Source of the DNA: Vanilla planifolia
Taxonomy: Eukaryota; Streptophyta; Magnoliopsida; Asparagales; Orchidaceae
Direction of reading: 5' to 3'
DNA length: 64,000 nt
Assembly (NCBI GenBank): GCA_023846275.1
Contig: CM043868.1
Coordinates: 9,381,653-9,445,652 of the forward strand
Below, piece by piece: positions 49,904 through 63,027 of the stretch. The notes under the pieces were generated by a model. It was not told where the DNA came from. It ran no database searches and saw only the letters and a program-made list of their open reading frames with translations. Positions within the stretch are counted from its first letter, which is position 1. The number at the start of each line of letters is the position of its first letter. The translations under genes and the position numbers were made by a program.

Positions 49904-51158
49904 ATGCAGAACGGATCTACCGGTATTGTCTATGGCGGTCTGAAGTACCAGGTAGCGTAACAGCTCGTTTCTTACCTTAGGATTTCAATCAAAACCCTAA
50001 ATCTCTCATCGTTCTCGCACTATTCACAATGTTTCATACTCCAATTTCAGGCCCGATGCATAGCCGACGTGAGTGCGGATCCTGACAACACTAGCTTTCT
50101 CGCCGGCACCCTGAGCCTCAAAGAAGAAAACGAGGTGAACCGCCTGATTATCGTGTGTTTCTTTGGTTTCCGTTGGAAGCTATTCTTCTACCGAACGGAG
50201 TCTCTCAAGAGGTATTGTTGTTTAGGTGCATCTGATACGCCTTTCGCCTTCTGGTACTGAGCTTGTCTGTGAGGGTCTGTTCTACCATCCAAACGAGATC
50301 TGGGATCTCAAGTCTTGTCCATTCGATTCGAGGATATTCTCTACAGTCTTCACTTCTGGTGAGAAGGCGATCTTCATTTAATTTTCATTTGATTTAAATT
50401 CCAGGTGTGGATGGATTTGTTTTTTTCAGTCATTGTTGTAACTAGGAATAGTTATAGCTGACAAGTAGGATAAGGCCTACTGGGTCATCTAGAGATTTCA
50501 CTGATAGTGAGAGCACTTATACCCAAATCTGCCTGTACCTGCTTTATTAGAGCATTCAACCCTTTTACATGACGGCACTAATGATTTATAATGAATTTGA
50601 TGATTTGCAATCTCATCATCTAGACCTTGCATGCCGATTACTTATAGTGTTTTCCATGGTTTTAACTCAGAATGAAAATTGCTACTTCACTTCCACTACA
50701 ATGACATAATTGTTTAGAATTGAATTTTTCAGTAGTGGATGCATGAATAAGCCTTCCAAAATTGAAGGTGAGCTGAATTTGTGTAGCTTGCACAGAGAAT
50801 AAAGAAATGAAAAATAAAATGACATGTAATTAAGTTGAACCATTGGTCTGATTGCTGGTAATGGATATTGATCAATTGTGTCCTTTGCCATGCATTTTCA
50901 AAATTCAAATAGTAGGTATTGCATACCCCTTTGTGATATATGATGTTAAATCAAAATTGTAGCAATTTTTATGATTTTCATCATTTTGTCTATTTGGGAT
51001 TTATAGTATGGTTACAATCCTTAATATGTGCAACTTGTTGTTTTAGGTGAAACCTATGGTGCAGCTATTTGGGGGATTCCTGAATTATATGGCCAATCAA
51101 ATGCCCCACAACTAGAGGAAGTTGTCTCACTTAATGAACACATGTCCAAAGTTAAATG
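49904..51158 (+). CDS. TSSC1/EIPR1-family WD40 protein (DWA2-like), exons 1-4, 3' part not in view
   Basis: Four exons joined by GT-AG introns in consistent phase: 49904-49951, 50051-50134, 50226-50358 and 51047-51158, about 125 codons, ending within a codon. Peptide landmarks are GGLKYQARCIADVSADPDNT, SFLAGTLSLKEENEVHLIRL, GTELVCEGLFYHPNEIWDL, PFDSRIFSTVF and GETYGAAIWGIPELYGQ. These match the N-terminus of plant proteins related to mammalian TSSC1/EIPR1 and Arabidopsis DWA2, WD40 scaffolds. EIPR1 partners the EARP/GARP tethering complexes in endosomal traffic; DWA2 is described as a DDB1-CUL4 substrate receptor dampening ABA signalling. The family protein is about 350 residues, so roughly the first third, including the first WD repeat, is present. 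No stops or frameshifts are seen, unlike all other coding sequence here. The start ATG is the one giving the family's short MQxGSxGIxYG-type N-terminus. Later exons are not found up to 64000. Confidence 0.9.
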
Positions 51159-54100
51159 GTACTTTCTAAATGCTTTTCAGGCTTTTCAGATGTTTTTAGA
51201 GTAAAAATGTCATGTATTTATGTCATACTTCATTCTTAGTTATGAACTTTTTTGTTACTAGATTAGTTTTGTTAGATTTGTAAGAATGCAATTGTAATCT
51301 ATGATTATTTTTTGTGTGCTATGTTTATTGTCCATATTGATGTTGGACAATATATTAAATGCAAGTTGAATTAACTATAGTGATGTGAGATAGCTTCTAA
51401 GTTGAACTCATGAAACTTTTGTTCATTGTCATTGAATAAATAAGCATATTTGTCTATGCACATTGATAACTAGACCGTTTAAATTAAGCCAAAAGTGAGA
51501 TGACCAATATAATCAAGAAATGTACTAATAAGTTATAGATTATGCAAAACACTTTAAGAAAGTTGATCAAATCATTTTCTAGGGAAGAGAAATAACCAAT
51601 CACTAATAATGCACACAATGACTGGAAATAATACCATTATGGATTTCATAAATGTGTAGAATTGAATGAGTAAATCAAATGACTAATCCAAAACACAAAA
51701 GTGGACCAAAGATTTTGTATAGAGGGCCTCCCTCATGAAGTGAGGATTTTCCAAAAGGAAGGTGGCTCTTGATTTCAGCCTGCAAGCAATATCACCCATT
51801 TTTGACATGATTAGGATTGTATGGAACTGCCTAATGTGGTTTTGGGCTATCTCAAGATGATCAAGTCAAAAACCTAGGACTAATGCAAAAGATCTAGAGA
51901 AAGAAAATGAGAATTTTAGCAAGAAAATATTACTTAAGTTTCCATAAATAGATAATGATAGGTATCTATTCCTTAGGGCTTCAACACTTATCCTCTTGAG
52001 CATTGTTGGGGAATGCTGATTGAATTTTTACTCTAGTAAAAGACTCAAAATGGCTTATCATCAAATGTTTTAAAATTGTTCTAAGACAACATACATGTAG
52101 AGCCTTTATCCAAGTCATGAGCCTAAACATAAAGAATTATTAAAGAAATTCCACGTGTGTCCCCATATGTTGTGGTATCCTACAAGTCAATAGCTACACC
52201 AGGTGATGAGGAATTAAAGCTAGTTAAAAAATAAAAAATGCGAAACAATTGACAAAAATCCAAATATGGTTGAGAGGGGCTTCTTGCATGAATTATGAAA
52301 TGCATTATATGATCAAAAGGGATTGTCGATGCCAATAATTTTCACTTGGGGTGGTTAATCATAATGCCGATCGTTCTACTAAAGCATATAAGCCATGAAG
52401 TAGGTGTATGAATGTGCTATAGTCCACCCATGAAATTTTTTACTAGGGAAATTCTATAGATGACACGTTGAATTAGGCAATCACTTCAAGGGAGCCCGAA
52501 GAGTTAGTTGAGAATGTCAAATTCGAGCCTACTATGCAACTTAGTTGGGTGAAGCTAGTATTGCTAGGGAACTCTAAACGAAATTGATTCTAGGTTTGGA
52601 CTAAGCTATATTTGAAATGAAGATCTTTAGATGTACGTTATGCTCCTCTACCAATTCCCCTAGGTTGGTAGGAGTTCAATTCCATGTAAAGAGAGTCCAA
52701 GATGTGGTATCATTTTGGAATAACAATATCATTGTGCTATAACTGCACATTAGAAATCCAATTGTCCTTGGAGTTTGAGCTTCTCACCAATGTACAAAAT
52801 ACCTCTAGTAAGTTTGGCTTTGAGCAAGTGATCTGATTATCTAATATCTTCAAAATCTGCTCTCTCGGCTTACATAATGGGGCTTGTGTTGTGGTAAGAA
52901 TTGTTCACTTAAGTAGGGGATGACTCAAACAGATTACTTGGAATCATTGGTGGCTTCATTTAAGTGATAAGATTAGCAATGTTAAAGGTAGCATTAATGC
53001 TATAATCGTTTGGTAAATTCAAAGCATATGTGCTTGGCCTTATCCTTTTATTTTAAATTAGGCTAGCTCTTTTAATGTGTAATTTTCGAAGAGTTGCAAG
53101 TGGGATTTTTTGAACTTAACATAGACCAATGCTTGTTAACTTCTAATTGTCCATTGGTCTTTAAGAGTAATGACTTTGTCTATTTTATATAATTAATTTC
53201 ATTTTTTTGAAATGTGAGATAGGCATGACCTAATGCAATGCTATGCCATAAATGTGAGCAAAACATAGTATAAGATGATTGATGTTATACAAATTTAGCT
53301 ATAAAAAATAAAATTTGACACTCCATGAGTAACATGAAAAACATCACAATCTTATTGTAAGCAAAAATGAAACCAAGGTACCTACAACAAAAGCAACAAA
53401 AATTACCAAGTCATCATAAAAATCATATTTTTATCCTTTGTTAGTGATTACAAAGTAGATAACTATCCACAACATGCAAATTTAATTGTTCTTTCATATT
53501 ATCTCTTCTCATGAGGTAAATTTTGGATTCCCTAATACCCAAATATAATAGAGCCATAAAGCATAGTTTCGAAGTTTGTCTATTTATATACCTCATGCAT
53601 GATGGTCTTATGGAAGAGTGGAGTGGATCACATGAGGATTGTAAAGATAAGTATTGTTCTATAGAATCTGGTATTACCATCTTTGTATATGGTATAAAGT
53701 TAAATTCAAGAGATCAGTTAAAGCGTAAAATGGGCAGCTTCATCGATTTGATTCTAGTATTTAAAATGGTCTTTGGGGAATCCTTTACTTTTGGAGTAGA
53801 TAACCTTTGGGTGTCTCTTTTGTTCTAGATGTAATAAACTTGATAAGGTCATCCAAGTAAAGTGCATCACAAGCAAGTATATTGATAGGATTGATCATAG
53901 GTATGATAGGTTTTAGGTTGAACCTTAATGTCTTGATAGTGTCTACATGTGTATTCATCGACAATTTTGTGACTTTCAGATCGAATAGTTAAACGAGTAA
54001 AATTACACACCACTAGTAAATGTTGAGGTGTTGCATAAGTGGTTTTAATGGAATACGAAGACTCTAAAGAAACCTCATACTCCTTTAATGATGTAAACTC

Positions 54101-55193
54101 AAAACCCTAAATGATAGGATATATCGTAAGTGGCTAGGTATGATGGATGCGATCCTTATTGCAAGTAGTGGATGGGTGCTTAGGTAAACTATAACATTTT
54201 TGAACACTTGGTCAACTTCTTGCTTACCATTCTCTATTTAGCCTCTACAATTAAGGCTTGTTTAAGACATTGTGCATTCATGTGCCCATAATTTCCACAA
54301 CTAGACTAATCAACAAATGAATCTATTGTAGTTGGATAGTAGTAGAAGTGATGTCTTCCTTGGATGGAGATGGTGATAATGTATATGGAGACACTCATAG
54401 AAATTTCAAAGGCTATAAACTAAGCTTCAATAAGGGGTGAAGGGGAGAAGTGGTTTTATCCTTTCAAGATGTGACGTAATGAGAATGCTATACTATTTTG
54501 GCTACTCAATATTCTATGTTTTAGATGGTAATATTCTCAACTTGGATGCCATCATATAATTTGACATTGAATTTAGCAAGAACTTATAGGGAGACATACA
54601 TATCACATTGTAGAAAGTATTCTTCAAATCTATTGATATATTTTGTTATGATTTAGCTTCTTGAGATTTTCCTTACAATTGGTCTAGGAATTGTGATATT
54701 TAGGAGAGGCTTAAATATTTTTTTAAAGCTTAATCATAAATTTGTCCCAAGATGATGGGCAATAGACCTCTTATAATATTTTGTTGCTCTAAGTTGTGGA
54801 CATAATATATTGCTTGGGATGTGAGTTTGGTTTTGACAAATGAATATTATTGTTGACTACCCATTTGGTTCTATTAGAAGTAGTGTTCCATTCCCTTCTT
54901 ATAATCACTAAGTAATATTGGACTTTGGTTTTTATTGAAAGAGCTTTAAAATCTTATGCTTTAAGAGCATGTTCATAATCATTATTAAGGAAGTGTTCAT
55001 TTTTGGTGTGTATGAGATTGTGCATGTGTTCGAGGGCACAAAGGATGTCCTTGTGGAGACTACTAATTCTGTGTGATGAAAACTCTCGCTCTCCTTTACT
55101 TCCTTTTTGGTCATGGTTTTTGACATTCATTAATCTCATAATAAGCATATTAATCTTTTATGTGGGAAACAGGCTCAAAATGTTGTTAGATCA

Positions 55194-55346
55194 TGTCCAT
55201 TGTGCGTCTACTTCTAGAACATGTAGGTTTTTAGTTTGTTTCCTAAATACCTCTTGGTGATGGGATGTCTTGTCCATTTTGTATCTACTTCCCAAACGTG
55301 TAGGTTTGTAGTTTGTTCCTAAATGCCTCCTAGTGATGGGATGGGC
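55194..55346. repeat. 77-bp tandem duplication
   Basis: Two adjacent units begin TGTCCAT at 55194 and 55271. They share TCTACTTC, GTGTAGGTTT/CATGTAGGTTT, TAGTTTGTT, CCTAAAT and TAGTGATGGGATG/TGGTGATGGGATG. Confidence 0.85.
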
Positions 55347-56074
55347 TCTTTAATTATTTTAGCTAATAACATAGGTGATGTGGCATCTCATTCCTTTCCT
55401 AGAGGATTGTGCATCAATTCAATGCTATTTCGTAGAGAGAAACTATGCACACAATTGAGGGCTAGTATTATGAGAAGTTTAACAATTCAATTTTCAAGAT
55501 TACGTGGTTTGTATCCTTTATGTAGAAGTTTTACTAAAAAACTTATAAGTAGTATTTTCTTAAAAACCATTTTAATATTTGTTGTGTTTCTTGTGTTACC
55601 TTATGAAAATCTATTTGTTTTAAATTTTATTTCAAAGATGAGTTTATAAAGAAAATTTTCTTGAAGGTTTGTATATAATTGTTTTCTTTTGAGACATGAA
55701 AAATCTAAAGGGTCACATAAAATAGAATAAAGGCAATTTTGTTCATTTTAATTTTGGAAGTTGACCTTAAGTGATAATAAGCCATGTGCAATTTACTTTT
55801 TTTCTTTGTTTTAAAAGAAACCAAATGTGATTTGAAAACTACAAAATTTAGCTCTTTTGGGTTTATGATGTGGACGATATAAGGTCACGTGTGTGTGTCT
55901 AATGCTACGTTGCTTAAGGTTTTGAAGTGTTGTAGTGAGGTCTTTTTCAAGAATGGTTGATGGAGAACCTCTTATTGATGTTGAAAGATTCATGGAGCTA
56001 GTATGTTGATAAGGCAATGATGGGAAAGTTGGGATAATCCATGTGCCACACATGGGTTGGATGAATCACATTAG

Positions 56075-56694
56075 TGTTGATCCTGACATGTAATTGAGAA
56101 ACTTTATTTACTCTAACAAGATATGCCAAATACAATGTACAAGACTTCATTTATAGAGTTTCATCATAAATTGATGACTCTTCTAGATAACTCTAGTTTA
56201 GATAAGATTAATCTAAACTTAAAAATTCAATTTCTAAGCTGAAAGTTAAACTAAAAATATCTAAATTAATGAATTAGTTTGATAAAATTTGGGATAACTT
56301 TGATCTAAATAGATGTAAGCTTGTGTGATTAGACGTCCGATTGATGGGCTTTGGTTGTTCTATGGGGTGGAAAACAATCCATTGTAGTCTATTGTAGGAT
56401 CTTTGACTCCAGTTAAAAAAGGGATGATTAAAACAATCTTGGTCTCCATCATCTGATATGTGTGATCGATTGTCAAAATGATCCAAAGGATCAGATATCC
56501 TATGAATGAAGATCAATAGTATGATACAAGACCAGCATTGTGATGGGAATAGATTGGCTAATCTGATTAAAGAAAATCAGATTTGAAGTTTCTAATTTAG
56601 TAGATTTATATGGGTGACAAGGATCAAGTAACTCCATGAAACTCTTAATTTGGCATGTGAAGAACCAAGTGTGTCAATTGTGACCCTTGTTATA
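56075..56694 (-). repeat. Antisense LTR with polypurine tract, TATA box and poly(A) signal
   Basis: Read on the minus strand, TTTAAGAGGGGGAGG (a strong polypurine tract, about 56695-56709) is followed by TATAACAAGGG, an LTR start with TG eroded to TA. Near the other end come CTATAAATGAAG (~56150, a TATA-like element) and AATAAAG (~56108, a poly(A) signal), in the expected U3-R order. The end is probably near TCAACA (~56075). It lies inside the presumed intron, opposite in direction to the gene. Confidence 0.6.
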
Positions 56695-56709
56695 CCTCCC
56701 CCTCTTAAA

Positions 56710-57700
56710 GGAAATTGACCTTGAGTTTGGTGTGAAAGAGGAAGAGGGTTATTTCTCTCATGGAGACAAAAGTCTATCAATAGCTTGGGTGGTGTGACTA
56801 CATAGATCTTTAGCATTAGTAATTGATCCTCATTTTGGTTTGCTTGAGAACTCAGTGTACATAACTCATTAGATAGTCAATCCCAATAGAATCTCAGTTG
56901 GAAACGATGGTTATATGACCCATTATATGCATATTCAATAAAAATGGTATCAAAATCATATTAAGAGGCTGGTTAAAGTACTTATTCAATCAAGCATGTC
57001 AAAATTTGGTGATCTATAGTGATATGCCCTCAACAATATCAATAACTAAGGCAATCTTCAACTTGTTGGTCTCTTTGAATGTGAACTTGAAGTAATATCT
57101 ATACGTGTCTCCAATTCTTAGGGCTTATGTGATAAGTAGATGATTTCCCCAATAGTCATGTCCACCCAATGACAACTTAAACCAAATTTGCTATCAAGTC
57201 ATATATTTAACTGTTATGCAAAAAGGAAATGACAAAAAATGTGGAAACTTGGTGGAGTTGGAACTACTAATTTTAGAATTTTCACATAAGAAAAAATGTT
57301 GAATTTATATGGAACTAAACATGGGCTCATGGTTATTGGTCAATAATAGAGATTTAATAGGCATAAAAAAATGTCCTTAGTTGAATCTGAAGAGGTTTTA
57401 TGAATAGGCTCGAAAGAGAATTCAAATTAGCGATTATCACAAACAATGAACTTAGATATGTAAATGTGTATGGACTGTAGCATCTCTTAAGCCTTTCAAG
57501 GAACTCTTTATTGATTTTCTCTTGATAAGATCCAAACCTCTAATAGAGACTGATGATATGATCTTTATTAATATTGATAACTTTCTCATTAAACTTAGGT
57601 GGAATAGATGACACTTATGGTAGAGGTAAGTGTTAGGGTTTTTGTCACTCCTTATACTTTTCATCCGATTACCCATTAAGTTAATACCATTGGGTTAAAT
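56710..57700 (-). pseudogene. Possible internal region of the antisense LTR element
   Basis: Its position, upstream of the polypurine tract on the minus strand, predicts internal retroelement sequence. Translation shows isolated peptides (for example FGSYQEKINKEFLERLKRCY near 57500) but I cannot assign them to gag or pol. Many stops are present. Confidence 0.3.
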
Positions 57701-58824
57701 CAGAGTAACAATGCAAAGAATGAGGACTCTAAAACTACATGGCAAGGAATGACGAACCCAATAATCTCATCCTTTTTTTTTTCTTTTTAAATCACATGAT
57801 TTCCAAATATATACAATAAAAATATCATAAACATACTAGCTTTGCATACATCCTTTCAACTAAAAAGGGTACGACAAATATGTTGAATCAAACATATACA
57901 ATTGTATATCACTATAAGCATCTAACCAAAAGCCATTATCCTCACATGCTTAACTGAGTTATCCTTATCTTCGTGCATCAATGTCTTGTAATGTAAGCTG
58001 ATAATGATCTACAAAGCTCAACAGATAAATTGTTGTAATAAGAGCATTATATGCATAAAAATAGTGATAAAAGAAATATTATAATTAAACTTATAAAAAA
58101 TGATAACCTTATTATAACATTCTGTTCAATGTAACCAATATCCAATATTTTTATATATTTGTATATAAAGATAAAGATAAATTGTATGTATTCTATCATA
58201 ATGTGACCAAACTTAATGCTAAACATATACAAATATATCATCACATAGATATACACGTACATACATATTTAATTGTTTTTATCCTTTCTTTTTTCCCCTT
58301 AATTTCTTGATATTTATTTTCTTATGTTGGATCTTCTTTTCTCATAATTATCATTATTCTTGTTCTATGATTTCTCATATCATTTTATTTTAATTTGGTA
58401 TCATACTATTATTTATAAACTTTTGTTTGTAAGCATATTATAATTGATCAGTAATCTATTATATCATATCATATCATACTTACACATCAAGATCTTACAC
58501 AAAATATTAGCGATGGTGGGGCTCAGTACGTCAAAACCTTGCACAAAGTGCTTGTAGTTTTTAAGTATATTAATCTTATTATCTCTATGCATCAAGGCCC
58601 TATACAAAATATTAGCAATGTTGGAGGTTTTTGATGCCAACTACTAGCCCCATGTGTAACTAGTGTCTATTGTGTCCTGTATCATATGACAGTCACTTTT
58701 TTTTTATTATTAGTAGTGGGATAGTGTGCAAGAGAACCCTTTTTATTTCTCATTCATTTTCAATTCATTTCTCATTTCACATCCTCATATTTTGAGGTTC
58801 ACTTATAGTTCAGATAGTAAATAT

Positions 58825-59025
58825 AGCACACATAGCTTATTTGGCTTACCGAATGCATTGCTTATCTCATTTGGCTTATCCAACTTATAACTTATAGTAT
58901 TCCATATAGTTTATATAACACAAACAACTTATTTAGTTTACCCAACTTATAACTTATATCATTTCATATAACTTATAGAGCATAAGTAGTTCATTTGGCT
59001 TACCCAACTTATAGTTTGTACTATT
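58825..59025. repeat. ~65-bp tandem repeat, about three diverged copies
   Basis: Recurring words are ATTTGGCTTA(C/T)CCAACTTATA, ACTTATAGTATTCCATATA or ACTTATATCATTTCATATA, and TTTATATAACACAAAC or CTTATAGAGCATAAG. Just upstream, 58488-58640 has a second pair sharing ACACAAAATATTAGCGATG or TACAAAATATTAGCAATG. Both have the look of sub-repeats inside an LTR. Confidence 0.7.
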
Positions 59026-60786
59026 CAAATATTATAACATATCTTAGGAGATACAAAATTGATAAATCATATTGTCATATATTTGTTCATATCAATGTAT
59101 TCTTTAAAAATAATCATTTTTTATTGTTTACATTACTTAATATAAGATTTATTTATTTAAAATCTTGGGATGGGTTTAATCCATTTTTTTTTCTTTTGAT
59201 CCTTGCATCAACATCTAGATGTAACTTTTTTAGTAGCAACTACATTTCAATCCTTGCATTCTCTTTTTGTTTCACTCTGCTCTTGGGTTATGTTGAATCT
59301 TTAATGGTATGTTGTTCTCTTGCACCATATATTGCTATAGATTTATTAAGATTCTAATGATACATATGTTGCTTCTTTAGTGCTCATTACTTTTAACCAT
59401 AAGATAAATGAATATCAATGAATTAAAAAAAAAAGAAGTAATGATTGAAGAGGAAAATTGACATAGATGAAGCACACATTAGCCTAAAATAGATCATTAT
59501 AGACATTTTTGACTAAATGGCATTTTTTTTAATGTTTTATATGCTATCATTAAGTTAGGAAAGCAAGCTAACAAGTTTGTTAGTCATTATTGTGAAGCCC
59601 CAAAGTATGGAAGTATATCTTGAAGTTGATTTTAAGTAGAGAAATGAAAATTTGGACATATAACTTTTTAGAAAGCCAAGGTGAAGAGAAAAGCTTTGTC
59701 CAGTTGATGCATAAATTGAATACAAAAATGATATGAACTTTACATTAGTCATATATGTACCTTATTTTGAACTATTTGGCTATTACATAACCATTAATAA
59801 TGTCATTCAAATGCTTGAATGCTTTCATTCATACATGCATGTTAATAAGATTTTAACACTTATGCGAGTACCTTACTACATGCCAAATTTGTTGCGCAAT
59901 CTAATATGGTAGTCACGACCATTCTATTGCAAATGCTTTATTTGTTGCAACGTCAATGTCTATTTGAAAGTCAATTTGTTTTTTTGTTGCATTTTGCTAT
60001 ATTTTTGTTTATTTATATGTATTTTATACCCTAATGTTACTTGGGAAAATGTTTAGTTTGTTGAATCCTTGGCCTTTAGTTTGATGATAGCAAAATTTTT
60101 TTATTTGTGATCTAATATTTTTCTCTTAAATGTTTTCAATTCATGCCTCTTAAACTTGCATGATAAAGTATTTGGAGAGCATTGATTTATGACTTAAAGT
60201 GCTCATTGGCATTATGTTCATAGAGATCATAACTAACATGGATTGGATGATGAAGTAATATTGACTATGCATTTAGGATAATGTGACTATCATCCAATGC
60301 TCTTTGTGAAGTTTTTTTTTTATTTCTTTTAGATTATAAACCTATGATAATAATCACGAGATATTAGGAACTAAATAGGAGAAATGATGAGATGAAGTGT
60401 TCAAATTTCTTTAAAATAAAGATGCACACATTAAATGGTTTATCAAGTTTAGATAGTTGATTGTATTCATTCATATATTCTTTTTATGCTTGTATGACTT
60501 TTTTTAAAGTTCTTAAAAATGCATTCACATGTTTTTGTTTTGTTTATGAAGTTCATAGTAATATAAATCCTGAGATTGAACTTACAAGATATATTTATCA
60601 TCTTTAGAATGTATACATTTAATCACCTTTGAAATTGAATTTAATGTACAATATGGGAGGGTCCCACATACAGTAAGTGAAAGCTCCTTTATAGTTCATT
60701 GGTGTTTACTTCAGATTTTTTTAAATGGAGGATTTCATATAATATGTTAACATTTACATATAATATATTAACATTTACATATATTA

Positions 60787-63009
60787 TGTGAAGCCCCAAT
60801 GAATAGGACATCTTTTTGGGATGTGTAATCTGTCTACTTGGAATCTGTAATAAGTAGTTTGACTACAATTTGAGAATCTTGGCATAATGGTTAGAGAGTC
60901 GTTAAGGGATTTTGGAGCCAATACAAATGATCAAAATTTCTCTATGATGTCTCCAATGTAGTGATTTGAAGTTGGAATCTTATTTTACTCTTAAGAATTG
61001 AGTACTATTATTCTTACTAAGCAATTCATTATAATTTAATATGTCTCCCAAATTATTTGAGTGAGAGTAGGAATTTAAATATTAATCTTTTATTCTTGTT
61101 TATGGCAAACTTTTGTGTTGCTGTATTTAATTTTTAATAATAATTTTTGCTTTGTTTTTGGTCTAATTGTGTAGGGTCTTTTGATCTAGTGTTGTAGACT
61201 CTTTTGGAACAGTGAATTATAGATTTTTTTAGCTCAATGATTGTGGGATATTTTGGCTTGGTGCCAGGGTTTTGGCTACTCACTTTTATGAAGGATGTTT
61301 GAGATTGTAAGGTTTATTTTTTGTGATTAGGGGTAGACCTAGATCAGTGTTTGGGATTGAACCATTTAAAAATCTTGATATTTTTATTATACTGTACTCG
61401 TCACAAAACAATCTTTAAAGTCTAAGTACTTCAAATCACAATTCTAGAGGATTTACATTAAAAGACATTTTTGTAGAATTTATGATGTTATGAGTTATGC
61501 TTCATTTGTTAATTTTGTGATGTTACGGTTACCTTCTTCTTATGTGGACATTCTAGCACTCAATTTCTAATACTTAGATCATGGAATGCGATTGTGTTTA
61601 TCAAGTTGATTTCTAGGGTTTTGGGGTCTCTTATACCACCCTTGTTAATTGTTGAATCTCATTGGACAATTAGAACAAAAAAAAAACAACTATTGGTGGT
61701 TACAATCATATTGGATGATTGGAGATTGTGTCCAACCTAGGTGATCAGTATGGTCACCCAGGGCATTCATCTCACAACTGCTCAATGCAGCCTAATTGTT
61801 GCACAAGGTAGCTTGCGGCTAGTTTCCCTAGGAGGCTTAGTAGTTCAGGGGTCTCTATACATTGTTAGCAACCCAAGATTGCTTGATTACTGCCACCCTT
61901 ATCTTCATCCTATTGTACTAAATCTTGCCAAACTGACTCCTAAAGAAGACTTGTTTTTTAAGCTTCTATTAATGGAGATTTTCCATTATGGTAAAGCATG
62001 GGTGATGTACTTCAATTTTCACTATTGAGTTTGAAAATAAGCTCTTACCAAGGCTTGGTTCTTATGATTTGAGTATTTTACTAGGTACTTCAGTGTGATA
62101 CTGAGCTTTGCCATGCTGGAGTTTAAGTTAGTAGTGCTTTCTCTGCTTTTCTATTTCCTTCTCTCTCCTTTCGTTATAAAAACTAGATATTTTCTATAGC
62201 AGGAAGTGCCAAATTTCAGAGTCTTGTATAAGCTTTTCTTTTGATATTAGAGTCAGTTGAGCTTTAGATTTTGTAGTCAGTCGCTTGAACTTTATATTAA
62301 TGGCGTTATTTTGGAATTTGATGATTTCTAAATATGTTTTCCAAAGCTTCAAGGATAGCTCAAAATCTGGATTTTGTTGCCCTGAAAATGTTCTGGAACA
62401 AAAATTTGATGCATTTTGGAACATTGATTTTTTATGTTATTTTGATTTGCATAAAGTGCAATAATTTAGCTCTGTTAGTATTTGGAACCTACTTTCCAGT
62501 AAATACTCAATTTTTTCCTAATTTCTCTTAACTTGTGAGATTCTCAAAGTTAGCCCTTACCGCTAATTTTTTTGTTTTAGAAAAACATTATTTTTGAAAA
62601 TTTTTTATTAGTTGGACATTATTTTGAGCCTAGTTTTAATTGGTTTAAATTTAATCATGTGCTTGGAAACTATTGTGAGCATAAAGTATGATAATCCAAC
62701 TTTTCAAATTATGTTTTACATTGCAAAGATTTGATGTAGTTTCAAAGTTACATTCTTTCGAACACAAAAGAAGTTTTGCAAAACCCATTGGGTTGAAAAA
62801 CTGGCTTAGTAGAAGATGATCTATCAGCTAGTCACCTTTAAGCCTTGATTAATCCCTTTATTTACTCGTTTAAAACAATTAAAATTGTAATGTACATTAA
62901 ATAAAAATTAGGAAAGAGGGCAATTTATTCAGGCTAACCTTAAAGGCAAGGTGCTGTAATTTTTCCTACATGCAATGCTTATTGATCTTTTGATCCCATG
63001 CTATGATAG
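60787..63009 (+). repeat. LTR (~2.2 kb) of a gypsy-like element in the presumed intron
   Basis: It starts TGTGAAGCCCCAATGA, the eroded form of the common plant LTR start TGTGACGCCCC. It is followed about 2.2 kb later by a PBS at 63011. The span has no long coding frame; a 95-codon open frame at 61741-62028 is inside it. The right end (CTATGATA) lacks a clean CA. No second copy of this LTR is in the window, so a 3' LTR would have to lie beyond 64000. Confidence 0.5.
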
Positions 63010-63010
63010 A

Positions 63011-63027
63011 TTTGGTGTTAGAGCTCT
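63011..63027 (+). other. Primer-binding site
   Basis: TTTGGTGTTAGAGCTCT differs from TTTGGTATCAGAGCTCT by two transitions, as expected from C-to-T decay of a tRNA-Met-type PBS. It marks the start of an internal region running to the window end. Confidence 0.65.

Noticed and set aside
53441..55260. Overlapping open frames of 64-101 codons on both strands
   Set aside because: Opposite-strand and frame-shadow frames in intron-like AT-rich DNA with no conserved motif; part overlaps the 77-bp tandem duplication.
58995..59357. 120-codon plus-strand open frame, the longest in the window
   Set aside because: Its composition is driven by AT-rich, hydrophobic codons (F, I, L, Y). It has no domain or splice context and overlaps the end of a tandem repeat.
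59591..59620. TGTGAAGCCCCAAAG, a second possible LTR start like the one at 60787
   Set aside because: No similarity to the 60787 LTR beyond the first dozen bases, and no PBS or polypurine tract in register.
60880..60890. TGGCATAATGG, matching the tRNA/SINE A-box pattern
   Set aside because: No B box (GGTTCGA-type) at the expected spacing, no cloverleaf, and it lies within an LTR-like segment.
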